Assembly (NCBI GenBank): GCA_001600175.1
Contig: BCJC01000005.1
Span: forward strand, 1,716,471-1,780,470
Origin: Erythrobasidium yunnanense
Taxonomy: Eukaryota; Basidiomycota; Cystobasidiomycetes; Erythrobasidiales; Erythrobasidiaceae
DNA: 64,000 nucleotides
Reading direction: 5' to 3'
Part shown: in pieces, positions 47,166 through 58,350 of the stretch
Numbering within the stretch: the first letter of the stretch is position 1
Layout of the letters: the number at the start of each line of letters is the position of its first letter
Program-made: the position numbers and the translations under genes
Notes under the pieces: generated by a model
Told to the model about the DNA's origin: nothing
Database searches by the model: none
The model's input: only the letters and a program-made list of their open reading frames with translations

Positions 47166-49436
47166 ATGTCTTCAGTCAAGCGACCTGGTGGCATTGGCAA
47201 GATTGCGTTCGTTCTTCTCTCCCTTATCTGCCCCACAGAAGCGGATCGATCCTGGAGCCAGATTTGACAGATGCTTTCATTCGCAGAACCGTCTTCGCCT
47301 GCGGTGCAGCACTGTTCTCAGATGGATACGTTAACAGTGCCGGTGGTGCCTCAAGGTAGATATCGATCTTCTGAGTGCCTTCTTCCAGGGCTAACCGGCT
47401 GTCCCAATACCCGCAGATACATCTTGAAGCAAGCATATCCAGGAAGCTATAAAGCTCACTATGGAACACTCTTCTCCTCTTTGGTCTTCGTCGGTACGCA
47501 GGCAAAGCCTTTGCAGATGAAGCGGAGAAAAGCTCAGCAAAAGACTTTGCAATCTTACAGGTGTTATCGTCGGACAAGGTACCTTCGGTCTCTTGGTGGA
47601 CAGAGTCGGCCGAAAGCCAGGAATGGTAATGTCTTATTGCCAATTATCGATGGTCCTGAGCGTTGAAACTGATATCCTCCCTAGATCTTCGCATCGATCT
47701 GGCTTGCTATCTTCTCGATGATCAGTGGTCTTGCTTATGGAGGAGACAACGTCGATACGCTATGGAAGTGCCTCATCGCTTATCGATTCCTGCTTGGATT
47801 CGGGTAAGCCAGTCATGACTGCATGACCTGCGGCACCGTAGCTAACATTCTATTGTTGCTTAGTATCGGAGCAGAATATCCTGCCGTATGCATAAGGAAA
47901 CGGCATCTATGGGAAGGGAGTGAATTGACAGCCTCTTTCGCAGGGTTCCGTTGCTGCAGCTGAGAACACCGAGGATGAGGGCATCAGCAAGAAACACCAG
48001 CAGAAGCTTCTCGTGCTCTCTACCAATACTGCGTAAGTAGCCAAGTCGGGCGATCCCTGGTTTCATACACCGGGACATTGCAACAAAAGCTGATTGATCT
48101 CGCTTTCAAACACCACAACAGTATCGACTTCGGCTTCGTCGCTTCCTATCTAGTTGCTCTCATCTCGCTCAAGATCTTCGGCGAAAACCGCCTCGAATGG
48201 GTCTGGCGTCTTACCCTCGGCTTCGGAACAGTCGCTCCTCTGATCATCCTACCCTTCCGAATGGCTATGAAAGAGCCAAAGCTATACGCCAAGAACTCGA
48301 TGCAACAGATTCCCCTCTCCGCCATTCCTTGGGGCCTGACTTTCAAGAAGTATTGGCCAAGATTGCTCGGAGTCTGGTAGATAATACATCATTAGACACC
48401 CATTAGGATCCTGACCATTCTTATGGTGCACAGCGCTGCTTGGTTCGTCTACGATTGGGTTGCCTACCCAGCCGGTATCTACAGCTCGGACGTCACGCCC
48501 GGCAACCTCTCTATAACTGCTACAGTTGGCTGGTCTGCTGTAATCAACGCTTTCTATCTACCAGGTACGTGCATATCACTCACCAGGCCGGCTGAACAAG
48601 AGCTGAAGCTTTTTGTCTTTTTCCTTCGCATTCTTGATTTTCTTCACGTCTACAGGCACAATTGTGGGCGCTTTCTTCGTTGACAAGCTCGGTCCGAAGT
48701 ACTGCATGATTGTTGGCTTCGCCGCCCAAGCAATTATCGGCTTTGCCATGTCAGGAGCCTACAGCAAGCTCAAGGAGCACGTCGCTGGCTGTGAGTGAAC
48801 TCAGTATACGTGTCAGCTGCTTTACTTACGCATAGTATCATAGTCGCCGTCGTCTACGGAATCTACCTGTCTTTTGGAGAGTTCGGCCCTGGAAATAATC
48901 TCGGAGTACTAGCAGCGAAGGCTACAGGTCCCAGCGCAGTTCGTGGAGTCTTCTACAGTATTGCTGCGATGGTTGGGAAGCTAGGAGCATTTGTTGCGAC
49001 CTATCTTTTCGAGGTGCGGGCCCTCCGCGACAGATCCTTCGGCCGGTTGGACTAAATGTTCCTGATTTCACAGGCAATCATCGCAAGCTTTGCAGACAAG
49101 AACCCGGCACTCGGTAGCACTGGTCCAGTCTACATTGGAAGCGCTCTTTGCGTAGTTGCGGCCGTCATTACTTTCTTCCTGGTGCCCAACATCACGTAGG
49201 TTGACAGTGAAGCTCGTCATGGATACGATACTGACTAACGCGTGCGTAGACCTGATTTCATGACCCGAGAAGACGAGATCTACAGAGAATACCTCGAGGC
49301 AAACGGCTTCGACACCACTTTGATGGGCATCAAGCCTCTTCTATCTTCACCAGAGGAGAGCGTCGCCGAGGCTGAGAGAGGTCCTATGCTCAACAAGCGC
49401 GGTGAAGATGATGGAATTGTCTCTGAAGAGAAATAA
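47166..49436 (+). CDS. Git1/phosphate-symporter-type MFS transporter
   Basis: About eleven exons, roughly 530-550 residues, with repeated hydrophobic membrane segments. Signatures: FACGAALFSDGYVNSAGG in the first helix region, VDRVGRKPGM (MFS loop 2-3), FLLGFGIGAEYPAGSVAAAE, WRLTLGFGTVAPL, SAVINAFYLPGTIVGAFFVD, GPGNNLGVLAAKATGPSAVRG. The GAEYP signature and the polar N-terminus place it in the phosphate:H+ symporter family, closest to yeast Git1 (glycerophosphoinositol permease). Substrate is therefore probably phosphate or a glycerophosphodiester. The C-terminal tail is cytosolic and acidic. The first exon (47166) is tentative because the first junction needs a very short intron. Confidence 0.85.
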
Positions 49437-49654
49437 GCTATTATCCATATGTCCTTCAAGACGAGGTCTACTGTAGCTAGGTGTACAGGACAGGGAGGAG
49501 GGTGAATTGGCACTGTACAAGCTCAGTTTGACAGTCTCGAGCTCGGTGTATTGTCAGATAGCATATTCTTCGGGCTTATCGTAATGGGATATAAACTGTG
49601 TTCATTCGTCCGCGCAATCGGCTATGTTGCCAGGCGGCCGAGCGAGATACAACA

Positions 49655-50186
49655 CTACGTGCTACTAATACTGTTCTTCCTGCTCCTTGTGGCAGGTCTA
49701 GCGGGCCTATAACCGGAACCTGCTTTCGAAGACCTCCGCGAACAGGGCCTGCTGATGTCATCAGACTTTCTTGAGGCTTTCTTTGCCTTCTTTTTAACAG
49801 CAAGAATAGCCCAAGGATCTTGAGAAGCTGGCATTGGCGGCTGCTGCCGGACACGAGTATCACGAGCGCTGCTGTGAGGGAGAGATTCGTGTCTCAAGAT
49901 TCGACGATATGACACAAGACCAAGCATATCGTCCCAGTTGAGCTCCGAAAGTTTCTTTTGCTTGCCAGCTTGTGGGCACGCAGGCCCCTCCTCGCTGTCT
50001 GTACCATCCATAAGCTACCGTCAGAGCTCAGATATATGTCAAAAACATACCCGAGATCGAAGCTGTCGATGTGACTGGTGCTGCGGATGCCTTGGAGCGC
50101 CTGGAGCGCGCTGCCCTTTCCTCCTCTTCACGCCTCCGCTGATTCTGCTGATTCGCCATCATCAGAAGGAGAACAGCAGCCGCCAT
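49655..50186 (-). CDS. Small basic orphan protein with a hydrophobic start
   Basis: Two exons joined by a 50-60 nt intron in the middle (about 49996-50050). The joined protein is about 155 residues. It starts with a short hydrophobic run (MAAAVLLLMMANQQNQ), then a Glu/Arg-rich helix (RRREEEERAARSRRSKA), then LSELNWDDMLGLVSYRRIL, and ends Lys/Arg/Ser-rich. No family is recognised. The hydrophobic run is too short to be sure of a membrane anchor. Confidence 0.5.
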
Positions 50187-50376
50187 AGTGTTCTTGGAGA
50201 ACAGCTGATGTATGCCGAAGCGATTGGGCTGGCTACGACAGTATGTTGTGCCGCCGCAATAACACCAGTTGCATTGCCTTTGTTCAACCCGCCTTCATCG
50301 ATATGCTCATTGAACGGGAAAAGAGATTTCAGTTTCGACGGACAAGTCTGGAAATGTGCGCAGGGTGGGGAATGCT

Positions 50377-51198
50377 CTATGCTGCCTTAATCGTCATCAT
50401 ACTGCTGCTCCGTCTTCTTGCGCTCATCGTGTCAGGCGAGAGGTTGTGCGCCGATAAGACATCTCGGCATTCGGCTTCCACATCTTCAACGCCCTTCACT
50501 CCTGCTTCTTTCCAGCTCCTGAGTACAGGTTCATAGCTTCCCCAAAGCCTTAAAGCTTCTTCGGTGCTGACCGATTGCATGAGCACAGGAAGGTCCAGAA
50601 GCTTGCTGAGTATATTCTCCCAGTCTGTAGCACCTTCTTGCGATGACTCTCTGCCACTGCTAGCCGTTTCACTGCGCAAATCGCTTTCCAGCTCGCTGCA
50701 TCTGGCCAGACCCGCTTTGAGCTGTTCGAGCGTAGTCTCAAGGCTTTCTGACCGTACTTTCATCTTGCTTATCGTGATACTCGCATCGATTAGCTCGTGA
50801 TGGTGATTGTAGACGAGTGACTGGCGTTCGCTCTCGAGGTCGGCAATGGAGGCAGAGAGAGTTGTGCTGGTTCGCAAAAGCTGTGGGAGTGAGGAAGTGT
50901 TCAAAAGCATCTGCAGATAAGCTGGTGCCGAGAATGAAGGTAGATCTAGGGACATGCGACTTTCAGCTTTCGGTCAACATCATCTTGCGGATCCAAGTGC
51001 ACCCAGATTCAGAGGATCAGACTCGCTGTTAGCCTTGTCGTTACTGCCGCCAGAAGATAGACCATAGTAATCTCGCAGAAGATCTCTGGCGCGACTCGAC
51101 TTCTTCCCTCCTCCGCTGGCCGTGCTGGCTGACGAGCTCGCGATGGTCCGCGCGCTGAGGGCTGAATGCTGACGCTGCATAGGAGCTGCTGAAGGCAT
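50377..51198 (-). CDS. VPS51: GARP complex subunit Vps51
   Basis: Two exons with a 59-nt intron (about 50951-51010), about 254 residues. After a Ser-rich start the protein reads RARDLLRDYYGLSSGG and DPLNL, then across the splice DLPSFSAPAYLQMLLNTSSL, PQLLRTSTTLSASIADLESE, RQSLVYNHHHELIDASITIS, KMKVRSESLETTLEQL. This is the N-terminal signature of Vps51/Cog1-type tethering subunits; the DLLRDYYGL start and short length match fungal Vps51. GARP tethers endosome-derived vesicles at the trans-Golgi network. Confidence 0.9.
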
Positions 51199-51629
51199 AA
51201 GAAGAGTCCTCCGATGTCAACCGTTTAAGATATCGATGGTTTGGGAGACGAGGCAAGCTGGACGTCCGTTTGAAGAGCTGTCAGAAACGGCCAAGAAGGC
51301 TGATATATGCATTTGACACTGAGAGAATCAGTTTGGCACCTTCCAACTGCCGCCCTATGTGCAGCTTGGCTGACAATCTATTTCTCAATGGCTTTTCAAA
51401 CGCGTTTTCGCATGGTCCACATTCGTGCATAAACCCCAGAAAAACATTGCACTGACTGTGACGTTATTGCAACCCTTTACAGTAGCAGACTGAAAGGCCT
51501 TGGTGCTAGCGATAAGTCCTTTGAAGACGGAACAACGGGCATGCAGGCCTATAAGACAGCTTCATGCCGCACGTCAAGGCTTGGCTTGGCTTTACTCCTA
51601 CCTGAAACAACCAACAAAGTATACTCAAG
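51199..51629. other. Divergent intergenic region
   Basis: About 430 bases between VPS51 (-) and the orphan gene at 51630 (+). No gene seen. Confidence 0.4.
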
Positions 51630-52346
51630 ATGGCTATGGTAGCGTGCATGGCAGCAATGAACGCCTCGAACGCAGCCAGGATGTCCAGCAATGCGGCTCT
51701 TATGGCATCTTCGTCCGCAAGACGATATGGGGGATATTCATCCTACTCTTCGCCGTACTCTTCGTCTAATCGGTACTCGTCCCCTTACTCGTCTTGGGAT
51801 GACGACGATTACGGGTCCTCTTACAGCCCAACTGGGTACACTGCAGGGTGTAAGTGTCTTTATACATCTCTCGAGAGTCGCATCTAAAGCACGAGCATTC
51901 TCGCAGACGGCAGACGCCAGTCTTACGACAACGTATTCATAAGGAGTAAAGAAAACATCGCCGGCAGCCCAAGTATCTCGTCCACCAAGGTTACTCGTGA
52001 AGCTTCTGGGAAGAGCCTCCCTGAGGCAGTCATTCCTGCTACTCCTTCGCGTCGGCCATCCAATCCTGGCGTCTCTCCGGCTACTCCCACACATAGACGG
52101 AGCACTTTGCTTAGCTCCCGCACATCTCGCAAGAGTAGCGTTTCACTAGACTTAGGACCCGACACACGTCCATCACCGTCCCGCACAGCGTCTCCCCTCA
52201 GATCTGATGTGCAAGGCAGAGTCAATGGCAAAACAACTACCGCCAGTCACCCTACAGAAGCAGACACATCTCGTCATCGACACCGAGGAGCAAGATTCCG
52301 GGGAGAGCACAACCCATTCAGAAAGATGAAGAACATGCTACACTAG
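51630..52346 (+). CDS. Orphan Ser/Tyr/Arg-rich protein
   Basis: Two exons (intron about 51851-51909) give about 219 residues. It starts MAMVACMAAMNASNAARMSS, then a Ser/Tyr-rich stretch (YSSYSSPYSSSNRYSS) with Asp cluster, the splice within GYTAGYGRRQSYDN, then a long Ser/Pro/Thr/Arg-rich region with many possible phosphorylation sites and a basic end (RFRGEHNPFRKMKNML). No domain is recognised. It looks disordered. Confidence 0.6.
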
Positions 52347-52563
52347 ACTGTTAACATGACTCATGCCCAAAGCGAAGCTGTACGACGATACCCGCCTCTT
52401 TATATGTCTTACAATTTGTACTATTCGATACATAAAGCGTCTGACATTCCTCATAACACCAAATCTGCAGTGAAGTCCTTACACAGATCCTGCTACAAAA
52501 GCTCGTGTTCCGCTCCAACTGCAATTAGAGTACACATCGCTAGCTGCAGGACTCCACTGAGCA

Positions 52564-53654
52564 CTACTCTTTTCCCGAGATAATGGTGCGTATAGTAGCG
52601 AGCTCTTTCTTGTACAGCTTTTTATCGAAAGCGTAAAGAGGAGGATCGATCAAGTAGGCTCGGCCTTCGATGGTCTTTGCAAGCTGAGGCACAGCTTTGA
52701 AAAGATATTTTCTGCATTTCTCCTCGACTCTGAGGAAGCTGTCCTTCTGTTTCCAGTCGCCAGAACCAACCGGCTTGCTTATGCCTTTGACTCTGTTTGG
52801 GCCCGACATCTCGTGTGTTACCGACAAACACCATTGAACGATGCATTCCTCCTTCGAATGGGCCTCCTTGCAGATTCCCCAGTGATCGAGGAAAGACTTG
52901 GCTTTAGCATAGGTGCACTCCTCCGCTTCGAGTAGAGCTTTGAAGCTGTCTTCGTCAACAATTTTGAGATCCTCGATGACTCTCCAAGTACGGAAATGGG
53001 TCGTCAGGGTGGAAGCAGATAGATGCCTGAGATTCCTCGTGGCAGATTCGTTGAATGCATTATTTGTGATGGCTGAAGTGTCATGCTCAATGTTGTTAAT
53101 GAGGTCGCCAGCGATCATACAGATCTCGTCATACACCTTCTTGAATGCATTGGTCCCGACAGTCTGGTTGCCGAAAGGTTTAGAAGAGTTGGATTGAGCA
53201 GGCGATGCTATAAGAGTAGGATCTTTTCAGGCTTTGCTTATACAGTGGGAGGAGATACAGGTAGAATTTTTACTCACTAGTAACCTTAGTCGACTTCTTG
53301 CGGGGATCAGCAGACGTGTTTCTAAATCGGCTGATGGTCTCGATGAACGAAGTGTGAACAGGGTTGTCCTCTTGATATTTCGATCATTCTGCGTACACGA
53401 TGCATTGTAAGCTCAGCACAATTGTCAAAGGAGGTGATGTAAAACACCTGTTCGTCCTCGCTGGCAGAATCTCGTCTGGCGCGTCTGCAAAACCTTGAGC
53501 ATTACAAATTCGACCGCGTTCTCGAGATTGATACTTACTTCACTTTAGAAGAGGAGTAGGCAGTGGGTTCATCGCCCTGCCGTTTCTTATTGGGTCTTAC
53601 AGGTTGGCAGACAGAATTAATTCGTGAGGAAAGTAAGGATCTGTAGGTGTGCAT
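52564..53654 (-). CDS. Orphan protein, probably nuclear
   Basis: About four exons, close to 290 residues. The first exon (from ATG 53654) gives MHTYRSLLSSRINSV and PVRPNKKRQGDEPTAYSSSK; spliced to RARRDSASEDEQ, then DNPVHTSFIETISRFRNTSA, then a long last exon with LRHLSASTLTTHFRTWRVIE, EEC..AKSFLDHWGICKEAH, KDSFLRVEEKCRKYLFKAV. Basic clusters near the start look like nuclear localisation signals. The second half is helical and has several conserved-looking Cys/Trp, but no known family is recognised. Internal splice sites at about 53510 and 53440 are inferred from frame. Confidence 0.55.
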
Positions 53655-53904
53655 TTCCGAGATAGTGATATAGTCGTTTCCTCTTTAAAGCGCAGATCCA
53701 GGTACTTGCTGGTTGCAGGAAACTTCTCAGCAGTCGATTTGTGGTAAGAAGCGCGTCAGGGTTGGAACAGAAGGGAAGGGGAAGGCTGGTCATGAAGCGA
53801 TATAGTACCACCAGTATTCTGTTACAGAGGTGGAATCTACCCAGTACTGGAAGCGAGAAGATTGCGCGACGTATTTTTGACCAGCTCCATCATTGTACCG
53901 CTAG

Positions 53905-54594
53905 ATGCCACGCGCGACTCGCCAGCGAAGCAGTGCACCACCCTCAGACGAGCCATTAGATGTAGAAGCCATCAACACGATCACTACAGCCGAGTTTCAA
54001 GAAGAAGTCTTGCGCCAGATCCAGCGAATCCCTTATGGGCGTGTGACGAGCTATGGTGCTTCATCTATCTTAGATTAGGTTGCACAGAGATCAAGAAGCT
54101 GATACGTATGTGCTAGGTCACATTGCGAAGCTTGCTGGAAGACCTCGAAATGCACGTCTAGTCGGTAACATCTTGAAGACACTCCCGAGGAATCGAGCGA
54201 TTCCATTCATTGCGCAAGCTGTCGATGAACAAGAAGCAGATGCAGATGGTGCTCCTGCGAACGCTGTACAACAAGTGCCCAATCTTGCTTTCGTGCCATG
54301 GCATCGCGTGCTCAATTCGAAGGGCGTCATATCGCCGCGCGGCTCCGTATGCTGCCTTAACACCTGGCCCGTCTACACTCGTCTAACACATGCTTATGCG
54401 AATCGCAGGTCGCTGCTGTCGTGCGACAAGCAGACATGCTCCGCAACGAAGGCGTGACGGTCAATACAGGTGCCGAAGACGTCGATGAACCACCTCTTGC
54501 AGTACAGCACCATCAAGCAGATGCATTTGGCTTTGCAGGCGTAGAGGGCGGGAGAGTCAGTATGCGGCTATATGGGTGGTTTCCAGAACAATGA
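53905..54594 (+). CDS. Alkyltransferase-like protein (Atl1 type)
   Basis: Three exons, about 190 residues. The MGMT-family wing-helix body reads EEVLRQIQRIPYGRVTSYGH, AKLAGRPRNARLVGNIL, and FVPWHRVLNSKGVISPRG. The acceptor motif PCHRV of true O6-alkylguanine transferases is PWHRV here, with Trp in place of Cys. This is the hallmark of ATL proteins, which flip and flag bulky O6-alkylguanine for nucleotide-excision repair without removing the alkyl group. Introns at about 54054-54113 and 54350-54409 are GT-AG and keep the frame. An insert rich in Ala/Asp/Glu lies before the acceptor motif, and the C-terminus is extended (VEGGRVSMRLYGWFPEQ). Confidence 0.9.
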
Positions 54595-54933
54595 AGGCGT
54601 CGCTCTATACGCGTGACGAAGAGATTCATGATAATCGAGAATGACAAGGTGTTGTTGTGTGATATGAATCGCCCGGCCTACTTGTTTCAGACTGTCGAAG
54701 GCAGGTTAGCGAGGCGACTTTGTAGTGCACATGTGAGTTAGGAAACGCAAAAATGGGATTGTAAGATGAGGATAGAGAAACGCAAAGGTGCACCTAAGAT
54801 AACGACGAGTTTATGCTACTGCGACCTTTCTAGCCTACGAGGAAGGAAGAAAGCAATGGGTAGTAAAGTGTCCGTGAAAGATGGTCGTTGTCAGGTTTGA
54901 CTTGGAGTCGCAAACAGGTAACGTTTGTCCTGC
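54595..54933. other. Convergent intergenic region, no gene seen
   Basis: About 340 bases between the ATL gene (+) and the PEBP-like gene (-). Contains AT-rich stretches. No coding signal. Confidence 0.4.
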
Positions 54934-56167
54934 TTATACGAGGGTGAAGAACAGACCGGCGACAGCTACTAGCAGGCCGGAGGAGAGTGCGAACGAGGTG
55001 GACGCAGATCCAGTATTGCCGCTGTTGTTGGCATTTGAGCCGACGCCTGAAGATGCAGAGGAGTGTGCGCCGCTTGATGAAGCTGTGCTGGACGCTACGG
55101 AGACAGTCGCTGGGTTGACTGATGAAATAGCGACGGTGGGTACGTTGCTGTTGAAACAGATCGCGTCAGCCTAGGCATTCTCTCCGAGCAGGATAGAAGA
55201 GTGATGAACGCACTTCTCAGTGTTGACGACGGTGAAGTAGGTAGCAGCGACGAGCTCTCCGAGGCCGGATTGCTGGACGTAGAAGTTTACGCTCCAGTGC
55301 GAAGGAGCAACACCCGCCTCGCGGAAACCTTCAGGAGCAGAGAAGTTGCTGGGCTGCTGGAAGAGCATCCAGGCGTATCTGTGCACTCCGGTGTTTACGA
55401 GAGGACCTGGGCCAGCGTAGGAAGTGATGCGGGTGCCATTGCTGGGGATGAAGAGGATGTCGCTCTGATCGACGGAATATAGGTCAGTCTATCTGCCACT
55501 TTTCGTGACGCCGGAGCTATGGCAGATGAACTCACGGCATTCCAGGCAGATGGGGCTTGGACGTTGTTGGCCAAGTAATGCCTGTAGTCGCCTGTCACCG
55601 CACGCAATGGCATTAGCATGTTTCGCAATGCTCTAATGATATTCACTCACCCTCTGCGTCGGGTGCTCCAATTGCAGACGCATCGGCCAGGATGAGGGTG
55701 AAGTTGTGCGGGTTTGCGAATGCCGATCCATTGCTGCCAGGGTAGACGACGACTATTAGAAGAACGCATGTTCAGCTTGTTATATCCATGTCGCGCTATG
55801 ATGGTTTTCAAGGCCCAAACTCACTGTTTGGGAACGAGGCTACCTGATCGGCGGTGAGCGCCTGTCCATCAGTGATGAATGATCCAGCTTCGTATGAGAT
55901 CCCTAGAAGAGCCTGAGGGTTTAACGATATGTTGAAGCTCTGCGAGTTGTCCAGAGGGGCTGTGCGCGGGCAGTCAGTCAGCGGATTTTCAAGCTTGAAA
56001 GGCGACGCAAGCTAGATAGGCTCACTATCGAGACCAGCGGCATCGTACTGAGCCTTGGATACTGCGAGTGCAGTAGCGTTTGCAGGCTCTGTTGGGACGC
56101 TCGAGGCTGAGATCTGGGCGTTTGCGACTGCTGCGAAAGCGACTGCGGCTGCTGTGAATGCGAGCAT
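54934..56167 (-). CDS. GPI-anchored secreted PEBP-like protein
   Basis: About six exons. A signal peptide (MLAFTAAAVAFAAVANAQ) is followed by LGISYEAGSFITDGQALTAD, FPNIVVVYPGSNGSA and the phosphatidylethanolamine-binding-protein body: ILADASAIGAPD, YRHYLANNV, GTRITSYAGPGPLVNTGVHR, YAWMLFQQP, WSVNFYVQQSGLGELVAATY. A Ser/Thr/Asn-rich stalk and a hydrophobic end (FALSSGLLVAVAGLFFTLV) are typical of a GPI anchor. PEBP proteins bind phospholipid head groups or anions; surface-anchored versions occur in many fungi with unknown role. Confidence 0.85.
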
Positions 56168-56668
56168 AATAACTTGATGACTGGTTGAAGGAGCGTAAGG
56201 GGTGGTAAATAAGTGATTGGAGCAGAAGCAAGAGGTGATTCAAGTTGGAATGTGATGCGGTGCAAGCTCAGGGAAGGCTCCGGGCTGAATCCAAACAAAC
56301 AACGCAAGGCACGCGTCGACAAGGGACGCGACTGGATGACATAAGCGGGAAGAAGTAGAAGCAAGCTGCAGAGGAAAGCATGCATTATCATCATCATCAC
56401 AACATACGGCTATTGCTGCTTTGTATGATAGCGTGCATCATTCAAGGTTGCTACCAGATCCAGCAGGACCACGTGCTTCTCCGGGTCGCAGTCATAACGC
56501 AATTAAGACACACCGAAACTTATCGCCTGTCGGACAGCTTCCATGTAGGTATCGACCACAACCATTCCAATGTCAAGAAACACGAAGAACAGCTCGGCTT
56601 CTCCTACCACAAACCGCATGGGATCAAGCTGAACCAGCTGCGGAAACGCCGGTGACAAATCGAGCAAG
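56168..56668. other. Divergent intergenic region
   Basis: About 500 bases between the PEBP-like gene (-) and the membrane-protein gene (+). It holds an AT-rich CATCAT tract near 56380. No gene seen. Confidence 0.4.
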
Positions 56669-58097
56669 ATGACAGACTCACTCCAAGCTACAGCTTCTCA
56701 GGCAGTCGCAAGCGAGATCCTTATTCCTTGCTCTATAGGATGGATAGCCCAGATCTTCCTCGGCGGAATAGCCTGCATTCGTGCGATACCTGCTCTGAAG
56801 GGCAAGATCGCCATACCCTTCGCAAGACAACTTCTTACAGCGGCTGTCATCTGCAATCTCCTCAGTGTGCTTGACACAGCATGGGCAGTGACGGCGTATA
56901 TATCGGTGCAAGAGAGATCGACAGACCAGTTGAACAATCTCAAGCTTCCGGATGTCATAGCACCCGCACCAGCATTCATAGTCACGATATCAACGCAAAC
57001 TTTCATGGCTTATAGGTGCTGGAGGATCATAGGCAGGAGTAAGCTGTTCGTGCTTGTCATTGTAATGGGAGAAATGGCCGCGGTAGGTGGAGCACTTTGG
57101 GGCATAGTCGTCAACGGTGAGATGCATAACTGCCACTGTGTGACCCCGAGTAAGCACTGAAGCTCTTGTGTCTACCGCTCAGATCTGTACCGAAGAGGAA
57201 AGCTACAATCCGAAGACATCTTCGCTCCTACTCAGACCTGGATATGGGGAAACATCTTCATCGATCTAGTGATCACATTTGTCTTCGTATGGAATCTTGT
57301 CAAGCTGAAGAAGCAGGACACTGCCAAGAGGTGCGACCTGAACAGAACAGCTTTAATTAGCCACCCTTGCATGAGGCTGACATGAGCTTCTGATCATCTA
57401 AGGAAAAGACCATTGCTCAACTCGGTCATACGCCTGACATTCGAGACGTGCGCTGCTCCGCTGGCGATCAGTATACTCACTGCCATCCTGTATTGCGCGA
57501 CCTGGCAGGATCCTATTTGGTGGAATGTAAGCAAGATTTGACAAAGCAGTGATATCATAAACGCTGATAGGTTGCTTGACTCAGCTCCTCAGCGCTACCC
57601 TTCCTTGGATTCCTTCAGTCTACCTGTTCTCTTTCGTATACTGTCTAGAAGCATCGAATGTGCGATCAGTAAACATGAGCAGCGATGAAGAGTCGTCAAC
57701 CACAGCTCCTGCTGTTCCAATGACGATACCGACTCATGTACCTCTTCCACATCTTACGAAGCGCAACGGGGATACGGCCTTCTTCGCTTCCGTGAAAGGA
57801 GAGAAAGATGATCAGGATAGGAATGCATTGAAGTATATCCCGTCAAGGCAAAAAGACAGGGAATTGGAGAAGAGTGTCAGGAGAGACTCCATGACGGCTT
57901 CGAGGATGCCGGATCGACATTCTTCAACCTGGCAGCCTCCGAGTATTTGGCAGAGTGTTTCACATGACGAAATTGAGTATATCGCGCGCAGTGAGGAAGC
58001 GGATACACCTGAACTCGAAAGAGAGAAGGAGGTACAGAAGCAGGACACCAAGAAACCATCGAGACCACGGCTGGGGCGGAGGAGGACGACGTCGTAG
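56669..58097 (+). CDS. Seven-helix membrane protein (DUF6534-like)
   Basis: About four exons, roughly 400 residues, with seven hydrophobic segments: ILIPCSIGWIAQIFLGGIA, LLTAAVICNLLSVLDTAWAV, FIVTISTQTFMAYRCWRI, LFVLVIVMGEMAAVGGALWG, IFIDLVITFVFVWNL, LAISILTAILYCATW and PSVYLFSFVYCLEA. Helix order and the VRSVNM ending of the last one match the basidiomycete membrane family annotated as DUF6534 (unknown function). The cytosolic tail is about 130 residues, Ser/Arg/Lys/Glu-rich. The start at 56669 lies just before the first helix. A role as receptor-like or transport protein is not established. Confidence 0.75.
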
Positions 58098-58350
58098 ATA
58101 GTCATCAAGACAGATTAGTGTTTGCGAGCTGAAATTTTGCAGCAGGCTTCAGAGGACGATTAGACCTCGTGTATGATATTCGAACTCCCAGCACATAAGT
58201 GGAGTAGGGCTTTCCGTGTACATAGGGTATGTTGCATAGATATTAAGTATCCATTTCATGTTGTTGTAGGTATAGCAGATTCAACTTGTCTCTTTAGCTT
58301 CAGGTTGACTCTGGGTGCTGCCTGCGTCACACAACGCGCAGGAGCCAGTC

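Noticed and set aside
46447-47334. A 295-codon plus-strand frame
   Set aside because: Its composition is not protein-like. It overlaps the last exon of the secreted protein and the first exons of the transporter in other frames.
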